Part shown: positions 1 through 5,566 of the stretch, one piece after another
How positions within the stretch are numbered: the first letter of the stretch is position 1
How the letters are laid out: every line of letters starts with the position of its first letter
Source: Burkholderiaceae bacterium
Lineage (GTDB): Bacteria > Pseudomonadota > Gammaproteobacteria > Burkholderiales > Burkholderiaceae_E
Length of the DNA: 12,990 bases
Assembly (NCBI GenBank): GCA_019428955.1
Contig: JAHYJF010000079.1
Location: forward strand, 1-12,990
Direction of reading: 5' to 3'
Notes under the pieces: generated by a model
Seen by the model: the letters and a program-made list of their open reading frames with translations, nothing else
Database searches by the model: none
Told to the model about the DNA's origin: nothing
Position numbers and translations under genes: made by a program

Positions 1-1
1 G

Positions 2-352
2 GTAGTCCCTTCGTACCAACCGGGGGTACAGCCTTGCGACCTCGCCGGCTGCCTGCCGGAGTACGCAGTCGCCGCCATCCGCGAGGCCATTCCCGCGTTC
101 GAGCGCTCGATCCCCGGATTCAGCATGGCCGACGCGGTTCTGACCGGGGTGGAAACGCGCACTTCTTCCCCGGTGCGCATCCCTCGCGACCAGCACTGTC
201 AAAGCGTGAGTACCGCAGGACTCTATCCGGCCGGCGAAGGTGCCGGCCAGGCGGGCGGAATCATGTCGGCGGCGATAGACGGCATTCGCGTCGCCGAGGC
301 CCTGGCCCTGCAGATCGTCTCGGGCGCTGCCAACGCAGCGCCCCGGACCTGA
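2..352 (+). CDS. FAD-dependent dehydrogenase (COG2509-like), C-terminal fragment
   Basis: This is the 3' end of a gene that starts before the window. The frame is open from base 2 to a TGA at 350-352, giving about 116 residues. The diagnostic part is the C-terminal stretch LYPAGEGAGQAGGIMSAAID followed by GIRVAEAL. This glycine-rich FAD-contacting loop and closing helix are typical of the uncharacterised FAD-dependent dehydrogenases of COG2509. The preceding VRIPRD and CQSVSTAGLYP segments also fit that family. The N-terminal dinucleotide-binding fold lies outside the window, so substrate and reaction cannot be judged. Its stop codon is one base away from the stop codon of the opposing H-NS gene, so the two transcripts must overlap or end inside each other's coding regions. 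Family assignment is fairly secure; function is unknown. Confidence 0.8.
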   Translation, partial: VVPSYQPGVQPCDLAGCLPEYAVAAIREAIPAFERSIPGFSMADAVLTGVETRTSSPVRIPRDQHCQSVSTAGLYPAGEGAGQAGGIMSAAIDGIRVAEALALQIVSGAANAAPRT

Positions 353-353
353 C

Positions 354-665
354 TTAGATCGCGAGCTTTTCGATGGACTTCCCCGCGGCCAGCCAGCTGA
401 GTACCCACACCGGCTTGCGGCCACGACCGGTCCAGGTCTGGCTGGCGTCGGCGGGATTGCGGTATTTGGCGACGCCCTTGGTACGCTGGGCGCGGGCCTG
501 CTTTTCCTCGAACAATTCATCGAGCGAGAAGCCGCGCGCTTCGGCCAATTCCCGAATTGCCTTTAGCGCATTGCGTTTCTCGGCCTTTTCCCGTTTCTTA
601 AGCTCTTCGGAGGCAGAGACCTGCAGCTTGCGCAACTGTTCTACGGTCATTGAACCTAGCTCCAT
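354..665 (-). CDS. H-NS family nucleoid-associated protein
   Basis: This is a 103-residue xenogeneic-silencer/nucleoid protein of the H-NS histone family, which binds AT-rich DNA and oligomerises. Residues 5-65 are a charged helical oligomerisation region (EELKKREKAEKRN and similar). Residues 68-90 form the DNA-binding domain with YRNP and the core TWTGRGRKPVW; the GRGR/K-P loop is the minor-groove AT-hook-like element. The size matches the short H-NS paralogues common in betaproteobacteria. I chose the ATG at 665 because GGAG lies six bases upstream. An in-frame TTG at 677 would add four residues but has no such signal. The gene is divergent from the hemerythrin-GGDEF gene across an AT-rich spacer where it could regulate itself and its neighbour (inference). 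It converges on the FAD-dehydrogenase gene with a one-base gap. Confidence 0.9.
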   Translation of the reverse strand: MELGSMTVEQLRKLQVSASEELKKREKAEKRNALKAIRELAEARGFSLDELFEEKQARAQRTKGVAKYRNPADASQTWTGRGRKPVWVLSWLAAGKSIEKLAI

Positions 666-731
666 GCTTTTCTCCAATATTAGTTAGCGACAATATCTTA
701 CTATGTTTTTTTCAATTCCAAGGGACTGCAA
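666..731. promoter_or_regulatory. AT-rich divergent spacer between the H-NS gene and the hemerythrin-GGDEF gene
   Basis: This short spacer must hold the 5' signals of both flanking genes. It is far richer in A and T than its surroundings, with a run of seven T at 706-712 and TA-rich steps around 678-704. I find no pair of hexamers with good -35/-10 scores and correct spacing for either strand. The AT-rich, T-tract character is what H-NS proteins prefer, so autoregulation by the adjacent gene product is plausible but inferred. AGGGA at 721-725 is the ribosome-binding site of the rightward gene, six bases before its TTG start. Confidence 0.5.
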
Positions 732-1880
732 TTGAACCAACAGCCTAGCATCTTTGTCTGGGACGGTAATTTCATAACCGGAATCGATACGATTGATACC
801 CAGCATCATTCCCTGGTCGATCTGTTCAACGAGCTCAGCGACGCAATTACCACGGGTACCTGGGGTGATACTTCTGCTATCGACGGACTCATTACGAACC
901 TGATTGAGTACGCCGAGTATCACTTCGCTGAAGAAGAAGGGTTGATGCGCGAAGCCCACCTCTGGACGACCCACATCGAAGCTCACCTCCGGGCCCATGC
1001 CGAATTTGTTGCCCAAGTCCAGGCGCTTGCCAGCATTCGCCACACGCTGGTCGAGCACCCGCAGTCGATAGTTGAATTCCTGATCGCCTGGCTCGGGCAC
1101 CACATTCTCAGAATGGACCAGACCATGGCCGGGCAGATCCACCGGATCGCCTGCGGCGAGCCGCCGGAACAAGCCTACATAGCGGAAACTGAGGAAGCCA
1201 GCCGCAGCACCAAATCGCTACTTCACGCAATTGCCAATCTCTATCAGGTAGTGACCGGACTCAACGGCCACCTGGTCAGCGCCAACCAGCAGTTGGAACA
1301 GCGCGTGACGGACCGTACAGCCGAACTTGACCTGATTAATGATCATCTACGCCTTGCCAACCAGCGATTGACGGTCCTCGCGCAAACCGACGGATTACTT
1401 GGCATCGCCAATCGCAGTCATTTCGACCTGGTGCTTGTTTCCGAATGGCAGCGAGCGATCCGCAGCGAGTATCCGATTGCGCTATTGCTGATCGACGTTG
1501 ATCATTTCAAGGAATTCAATGACACCTACGGCCACCTGGCCGGCGACGATTGCCTGAAAGCCGTGGCCGCTGCCATTTCTAGCTGCGTTCACCGTCCAAC
1601 GGACTTTGCGGCACGATATGGGGGCGACGAACTGGCGGTATTGTTGATTGACACTGATCTCAATGGTGCAAGCAACGTAGCCCGAGCGATTTGCGAGGCC
1701 GTATACGCCAAGCAGATCTCGCAACCCAGCTCGGCCCACCGCTTCGTGACGGTCAGCATCGGCGTGACAGCGATTGTTCCGATCCCGGGGAACAAGGCCG
1801 CGAGACTGCTCGCGGCCGCCGACGGGGCGCTCTACCGTGCCAAGAACGAGGGCCGCAACCGCTTCGTCGGCGCCCAGTAG
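732..1880 (+). CDS. Bacteriohemerythrin-GGDEF diguanylate cyclase
   Basis: This 382-residue soluble signalling protein is predicted to make cyclic di-GMP from GTP in response to O2 or redox state. Residues 10-135 are a bacteriohemerythrin domain with the full di-iron ligand set in family order: H25 (DTQHH), H64 and E68 (HFAEEE), H85 and H89 (HLRAH), then H124 and D129 (HILRMD). Residues 165-215 look like a coiled-coil signalling helix. Residues 216-380 are the GGDEF domain, opening with DGLLGIANRSHF. The active-site loop is GGDEL at 297-301, with the final F replaced by L. R288-D291 (RPTD) is an RxxD inhibitory site in the canonical position, so product inhibition is likely. No transmembrane helix or EAL domain is seen. 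The start is TTG at 732, supported by AGGGA six bases upstream; no ATG lies nearby. It converges on arfB. Confidence 0.92.
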   Translation: MNQQPSIFVWDGNFITGIDTIDTQHHSLVDLFNELSDAITTGTWGDTSAIDGLITNLIEYAEYHFAEEEGLMREAHLWTTHIEAHLRAHAEFVAQVQALASIRHTLVEHPQSIVEFLIAWLGHHILRMDQTMAGQIHRIACGEPPEQAYIAETEEASRSTKSLLHAIANLYQVVTGLNGHLVSANQQLEQRVTDRTAELDLINDHLRLANQRLTVLAQTDGLLGIANRSHFDLVLVSEWQRAIRSEYPIALLLIDVDHFKEFNDTYGHLAGDDCLKAVAAAISSCVHRPTDFAARYGGDELAVLLIDTDLNGASNVARAICEAVYAKQISQPSSAHRFVTVSIGVTAIVPIPGNKAARLLAAADGALYRAKNEGRNRFVGAQ

Positions 1881-1881
1881 G

Positions 1882-1915
1882 GGCGCACGGTCGCGCTACT
1901 CGCCTACCGTGCGCC
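1882..1915. terminator. Ten-base perfect inverted repeat at the convergent gene ends (possible bidirectional terminator)
   Basis: GGCGCACGGT at 1882-1891 is perfectly complementary to ACCGTGCGCC at 1906-1915, with a 14-base loop. The hairpin spans the short gap between the stop codons of the GGDEF gene and arfB, and its right arm lies within the last arfB codons. It would fold in both transcripts. Neither side has a U-tract, so it is not a textbook intrinsic terminator. It could be a 3'-end stabiliser or a Rho-assisted or bidirectional stop. Confidence 0.5.
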
Positions 1916-2309
1916 GCAAAGCCTTGAGGCGGGCGTGATGGGTCTTGTCGTCCAGCCGACGACGCTGTGATGCCCGCGTTGGCCGGGTAGGCCGGCGCAC
2001 TATCGGTTCGGCCGCGACCCCATCGATCAAGCGCTGCAGGCGCTCCAGGGCATCGGCGCGGTTGCGCTCCTGGGTCCGATAGCGCTGTGCCTTGAGCACC
2101 ACCACTCCTTCGGTAGTGATCCGCCGATCAGGCAAGGCGCGCAAGCGATCCTTCACGCCCTCCGGCAGCGACGCCGCCGCAATGTCGTAGCGCAACTGCA
2201 GCGCGCTCGACACCTTGTTGACGTTCTGTCCGCCGGCACCCTGCGCCCGGATCGCGGTGAACTCGACCTCGGCGGCATTAACGCTGAGCGCTGGATCGCG
2301 CACGTCCAT
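1896..2309 (-). CDS. arfB: Peptidyl-tRNA hydrolase ArfB (alternative ribosome rescue)
   Basis: This 137-residue release-factor-like protein hydrolyses peptidyl-tRNA on ribosomes stalled without a stop codon. GGQ at residues 26-28 sits in the family context RAQGAGGQNVNK, the catalytic loop shared with class I release factors. There is no codon-recognition domain. The C-terminal third is strongly basic (RRPTRPTR, QRRRL, KALRR), matching the ArfB tail that enters the empty mRNA channel. Length fits the family (about 140). I prefer the ATG at 2309; an adjacent TTG at 2312 would add one residue. The start lies about ten bases after the stop of the upstream NYN-LOTUS gene, with only a weak Shine-Dalgarno sequence, so the two are probably cotranscribed and translationally coupled. 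Its last codons form one arm of a hairpin shared with the converging gene. Confidence 0.93.
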   Translation of the reverse strand: MDVRDPALSVNAAEVEFTAIRAQGAGGQNVNKVSSALQLRYDIAAASLPEGVKDRLRALPDRRITTEGVVVLKAQRYRTQERNRADALERLQRLIDGVAAEPIVRRPTRPTRASQRRRLDDKTHHARLKALRRTVGE

Positions 2310-2319
2310 CAACGCTTCG

Positions 2320-3201
2320 TCAGGGCGCGTCGCCAGCGATGCCGCGCACGATATAGCCGCCGGACTTGTCGTCCTGGTCGAGAGCGATCAGGCCGCGGTC
2401 GCGGGCCTGCTCGAGCAGGCGGTTGAAGGTCCGGAACCCGTAGTAGGTCTCGTTGAAACCAGGCTTGCGCCGCTTGAGCGTCTGCTTGACCATCGAGCCC
2501 CAGATCTTCTCGTCTTCGCCGCGTTCTTCGGCGATCGCCTCGATCGTCGACACCACCAGGTCGATCGCCTCCTGCGTCTTGTCGTCGGCCTCGGTCTCGG
2601 CCTCGGTCTCGGCTGCCGGAGCGGGCGCTTTGGCGTCCTTGGCGTCCTTGGTCTTGCCAGCAGCACGTTTGACCGCCGGCTTGCGCGTCCGTTGCCGCGC
2701 GGGCGGTTCTTCGCGAACGAGATCATCGTAGAAGATGAATTCGTCGCAATTGGCGATCAGGAGATCAGAGGTCGAGTTCTTGACCCCGACGCCGATCACG
2801 GTCTTGTTGTTCTCGCGCAGCTTGCTGACCAGCGGTGAGAAGTCGGAATCACCGCTGATGATCACGAAGGTATCGACGTGGGCCTTGGTGTAACACAGGT
2901 CCAGCGCGTCGACCACCATACGAATATCGGCCGAGTTCTTGCCCGACATCCGGACGTGCGGAATCTCGATCAATTCGAACGAAGCCTGGTGCATCTGCGC
3001 CTTGAACGCCCGATAGCGTTCCCAATCGCAGTAGGCCTTCTTGACCACGATGCTGCCCTTGAGCAGCAGGCGTTCCAGCACCTTGTCGATGTCAAACTTC
3101 TTGTACTTCGATTCCTCGACGCCCAGCGCGACGTTCTCGAAGTCGCAAAAAAGCGCCATGCTCTGCGTGTCGAAGCGTTCATTCCCGGTCTCGCGGCCCA
3201 T
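2320..3201 (-). CDS. NYN (PIN-like) domain protein with C-terminal OST-HTH/LOTUS domain
   Basis: This is a 293-residue LabA/DUF88-type protein, predicted to be a metal-dependent ribonuclease. Residues 15-165 are the NYN domain with its acidic residues visible: D20 and N23 in FCDFENVA, D92 in SGKNSADIRMVVDAL, and D118/D120 in ISGDSDFSPLV. Residues 168-208 are a lysine-, alanine- and glutamate-rich low-complexity linker encoded by short tandem DNA repeats. Residues 210-290 fit an OST-HTH/LOTUS domain (helical start, GSMVKQTLKRRKPGFNE, then GFRTFNRLLEQA and a GYIV strand), a proposed RNA-binding module. The start is ATG at 3201; GGG bases upstream are loosely spaced. arfB follows about ten bases downstream. 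That pairing suggests an RNA-quality or translation-linked role, which is inference. No RNA substrate can be read from the sequence. Confidence 0.88.
   Translation of the reverse strand: MGRETGNERFDTQSMALFCDFENVALGVEESKYKKFDIDKVLERLLLKGSIVVKKAYCDWERYRAFKAQMHQASFELIEIPHVRMSGKNSADIRMVVDALDLCYTKAHVDTFVIISGDSDFSPLVSKLRENNKTVIGVGVKNSTSDLLIANCDEFIFYDDLVREEPPARQRTRKPAVKRAAGKTKDAKDAKAPAPAAETEAETEADDKTQEAIDLVVSTIEAIAEERGEDEKIWGSMVKQTLKRRKPGFNETYYGFRTFNRLLEQARDRGLIALDQDDKSGGYIVRGIAGDAP
2585..2649. repeat. Short in-frame tandem repeats in the NYN-LOTUS linker
   Basis: On the plus strand, the 12-base unit TCGGCCTCGGTC occurs twice at 2585-2596 and 2597-2608, with a partial third copy to 2613. The 9-base unit GGCGTCCTT occurs twice at 2632-2640 and 2641-2649. 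Both are multiples of three and encode the ETEA and KDA repeats of the interdomain linker. Copy-number change here would lengthen or shorten the linker without frameshift. Confidence 0.85.
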
Positions 3202-3345
3202 GCCACTACCCTTTGCCGGGGCGCGGCCTCGGCGTGCGTCAATCGCACCGGATGCGCCATCGCGCTCCGGCTCCAGGGAGCCGCCTCACGGCGACCCGAT
3301 ATGCGATCTTCTCACGGAACGCCCCAGGCGGCCTCGTCAGCAGCC
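3202..3345. other. Intergenic spacer between the cytochrome operon and the NYN-LOTUS gene
   Basis: This region of about 144 bases separates two minus-strand genes and has no convincing gene. It contains a GC-rich hairpin at 3268-3283 (CGGCTC, loop CAGG, GAGCCG) that could mark the 3' end of the cytochrome transcript. It lacks a following T-run in either direction, so terminator function is doubtful. No clear promoter for the NYN-LOTUS gene stands out, and weak read-through from the cytochrome operon is possible. Confidence 0.4.
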
Positions 3346-3990
3346 CTAACTCTGGTCGGCCGGACTATCGTCGTGGGCATCCTCGTAGCCGGTCAGGAAC
3401 ATCGCCTTGTAGTGCGCGGTAACGGTATGGCCGAGGCTACCCAGGTAGACGTGCATCACGATGAAGAAACAGAAGAATATGAACAATAGCACGTGAACCG
3501 TTCCCACCACCCGGGTCCCACCGAAGAACGCCATTACTGGCTTGAACAGGTGGGAGTCCCACAGCAGCAGCCCGGTGACTGCCACCAGCGGCACCGCCAG
3601 CAGCATGACGATCTGGTAGAGCATGCTCTGCAATGGATTGAACTTGTCGTAGATGCTCAGCTTGTGCGGGTTGGGCTGGCCCTTGAAGATCCCGTAGCCG
3701 TAGTACTGCATCTGGCTGAAGGTGCGGGCAAATTGCCGCCGCGGACTGAGGTCGGGGTGATAGGACCGGACCCGGTCCGAAAACAGATAGAAGAGGAACC
3801 ACACGAAGAAGTTGGCGATCAGCACGAAGCCTATCCAGTTGTGCACATCCACCGTCGTCTGGAACGGCAGCAGATCGAGGGTGCCGGCAAAACGCAGCTG
3901 AAACCCGGTCAGGATCATCAGCACGAAACCCGAAGCGTTGACCCCGTGCCACAACCTGATCGGCAGCGGGTGGACATAGATCTTGGTCAT
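3346..3990 (-). CDS. Diheme cytochrome b, FdnI/HydC (cytochrome b561) type
   Basis: This 214-residue integral membrane protein is predicted to carry two b hemes and exchange electrons between the quinone pool and a partner cytochrome c. Four hydrophobic segments lie at about 12-30, 48-71, 120-143 and 163-185. Candidate heme ligands H15, H50, H166 and H180 match the pattern of formate dehydrogenase gamma/hydrogenase cytochrome b. Additional histidines are H7 and H188. The start is ATG at 3990 with GGAGAG close upstream; an open frame runs further upstream but overlaps the preceding gene. It starts 16 bases after the stop of the heptaheme cytochrome c gene, so the two form an operon. No dehydrogenase or hydrogenase catalytic subunit is nearby, so the c-type neighbour is the likely partner. 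The closest arrangement I know is the cytochrome b of Geobacter CbcBA, or the b domain of CbcL. That is analogy by architecture, not an alignment. Confidence 0.88.
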   Translation of the reverse strand: MTKIYVHPLPIRLWHGVNASGFVLMILTGFQLRFAGTLDLLPFQTTVDVHNWIGFVLIANFFVWFLFYLFSDRVRSYHPDLSPRRQFARTFSQMQYYGYGIFKGQPNPHKLSIYDKFNPLQSMLYQIVMLLAVPLVAVTGLLLWDSHLFKPVMAFFGGTRVVGTVHVLLFIFFCFFIVMHVYLGSLGHTVTAHYKAMFLTGYEDAHDDSPADQS

Positions 3991-4006
3991 CTTTTCTCTC
4001 CGCTGC

Positions 4007-5203
4007 CTACTTTTTCGCTTGATGGTCTTCGGAAGACTGCTGCGACTTGCCCTGGCCGACAATCAACCGCCTGATCAGCTGGTGACCGATCGGCATGGCA
4101 ATTCCACCGCACACCGCCATCAGCAACACCAGGTCGAGCAGTTCGATGCGAGTCCCGCCCACGACATAGAACTCACGCAACGAATCGATCGAATAGATCG
4201 AGGTCAGAACCTCGCGCTGGGCCGGGTAGCGCACCCGCTTGCCATCGGCATCAATGTATGACAGCGCGACGCGCTGGAAGGCATCGGCGCGCGAAACATG
4301 GCAGCTGGCACACAGCCGCAGGGCCTTGGTGTTGTCAGCCAGGCCATGTTCGTCGGATGGCACCATCAGTTCCATCCGACCGCGCAGACCCACCGGTGGA
4401 AGCTTTGCGTCGGCGTTGACCAGTGCCAGCAGAGCGCGAAGTTCGACCGGATCAATGCCATCTCCGGCGGCGTCGACCTTGGCAAGCTGTTCGCCATAGT
4501 CCTGGGCGCCAGCGCCATGCGCAACCTGCTTGCGGGTCCCGCGATCGACCAGCGCCAGCACCACCATCGGTTTGCCAGCCGGCGCATGGCAGACCGCGCA
4601 GGCAACCGCTTCGAGATGGCGCCGGGTGTTGGGCAACCACTTGGCGTGCAGCCCGAGGGCCTCGTTGTGACAGGCGAGGCAGGCGTCGCCCTCGACTACC
4701 TTGCGATTGACCGAGTGGGCGGTGTGGCAGTCAGCGCACACTGGCGCCAGCAGCTGTTGGTCGCGCAACCGGGCTGCATGAATGCTGCCATCGCCCTTCT
4801 TGGCTTCCTGCTTGTGGCAATCGCGACAGTTTTCCGACATCGCGATCGTGAACTCCCGCGCCTGCTTCGACTGACGCTCCGCGCCGACCGGGGGCAACAA
4901 CTCGCGGTCAACGTGGCAATCGGTGCAGTCGAGGTCCACGTGCACCGAATCCTGCAACTCGGCGAACTGTGAATGGCGGACCAACGGTTTGCCGGCGGCG
5001 ATGAACTTGCCAACCTGGTCTGGCTCATGGCAGGTCAGGCAGACCTGCGCCGCAAACGGCAGCGGCGGCACAACATCAGCTTTAGGGGTCGGGGCGGCTA
5101 TACCCGAGGCAACGTAAGTAGCCGCCAGCAATGCCATCGACCATTTGCCGAATGCTGGAACAACCTGCGCCAGCCTACCGCTAACGATCCAGACTTCCCT
5201 CAT
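4007..5203 (-). CDS. Membrane-anchored heptaheme cytochrome c (CbcA-like architecture)
   Basis: This 398-residue protein has seven CXXCH heme-c sites, starting at residues 55, 93, 126, 156, 175, 202 and 298. An N-terminal signal sequence (hydrophobic core around 21-36, before AAPTP) sends it to the periplasm. A C-terminal hydrophobic helix at about 354-377 anchors it, leaving a short cytoplasmic tail rich in Q, S and K. Six hemes cluster in residues 55-206. The seventh sits apart, after a heme-free stretch of some 90 residues, and close to the membrane helix. The start is ATG at 5203 with GGAGAGGG upstream. It is the first gene of an operon with the diheme cytochrome b. Together they look like a two-polypeptide quinol:cytochrome c oxidoreductase comparable to Geobacter CbcBA (inference). 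A subunit of a tetrathionate or thiosulfate enzyme is an alternative, but no catalytic gene accompanies it. Confidence 0.88.
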   Translation of the reverse strand: MREVWIVSGRLAQVVPAFGKWSMALLAATYVASGIAAPTPKADVVPPLPFAAQVCLTCHEPDQVGKFIAAGKPLVRHSQFAELQDSVHVDLDCTDCHVDRELLPPVGAERQSKQAREFTIAMSENCRDCHKQEAKKGDGSIHAARLRDQQLLAPVCADCHTAHSVNRKVVEGDACLACHNEALGLHAKWLPNTRRHLEAVACAVCHAPAGKPMVVLALVDRGTRKQVAHGAGAQDYGEQLAKVDAAGDGIDPVELRALLALVNADAKLPPVGLRGRMELMVPSDEHGLADNTKALRLCASCHVSRADAFQRVALSYIDADGKRVRYPAQREVLTSIYSIDSLREFYVVGGTRIELLDLVLLMAVCGGIAMPIGHQLIRRLIVGQGKSQQSSEDHQAKK

Positions 5204-5566
5204 CGTGCCCTCTCCGGGTTAACAGACCAGCATCAACGACCCAATCGCTGCATGGTCTTCTAATTTACTGTTAAGGAATGATATCACTGTATAACGCTTT
5301 TGAAGAGTTTTCTTAATCTGGCTCGAAAGCCTGCCGGTAGCGCTGCCTGGAGCGCCACAACCGACGAAGCGGACGACATTGACAGGTCTTGGCAGAGTGT
5401 TGTTTTTGCGCCGACCGACAGCGTCGCAGTCAATATTATTTTTATACAAACGAAGTTGAACAGTCCTAACGAGGCGTTAAGAGGCTAGAATGAGCCTTTG
5501 ATGAATCTACGTTAAGCTTAAGTTCTTCACAACCACACCGTGATCACCAGGAATATCAGCTCGCCG
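5204..5566. other. Divergent regulatory region between the cytochrome bc operon and the sensor kinase
   Basis: This stretch of about 360 bases has no gene I can support and is AT-richer than its surroundings. It contains a seven-base inverted pair, TTAACAG 5219-5225 and CTGTTAA 5268-5274, in the leader of the leftward operon. It also contains the palindrome TGATATCA 5279-5286, the ten-base palindrome TTAAGCTTAA 5512-5521, two GAGGC repeats at 5471 and 5481, and a TAGAAT hexamer at 5486-5491 that could be a -10 for the kinase gene, though no good -35 accompanies it. I looked for -24/-12 elements (GG-N10-GC) facing either way and found none with correct spacing. One σ70-like promoter for the leftward operon is listed separately. 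Confidence 0.6.
5288..5316 (-). promoter_or_regulatory. Candidate σ70 promoter of the heptaheme c/cytochrome b operon
   Basis: On the minus strand, TTAAGA (complement of 5311-5316) and TATACA (complement of 5288-5293) are separated by exactly 17 bases. Each matches its consensus at four of six positions. Transcription would start near 5281, within the palindrome TGATATCA, leaving a leader of roughly 78 bases. The weak boxes suggest dependence on an activator or control at the palindrome. Confidence 0.35.

Noticed and set aside
3268..3283. GC-rich hairpin as the intrinsic terminator of the bc operon
   Set aside because: Stem of six with no T-run after it on either strand; kept only as a weak note in the spacer entry.
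5230..5243. Possible minus-strand -24/-12 element upstream of the heptaheme c gene
   Set aside because: The GG-GC spacing is nine instead of ten bases, which normally abolishes σ54 promoter function.
5379..5384. TTGACA hexamer as -35 of the sensor kinase gene
   Set aside because: No -10-like hexamer lies 16-18 bases downstream (the position reads GTTTTT).
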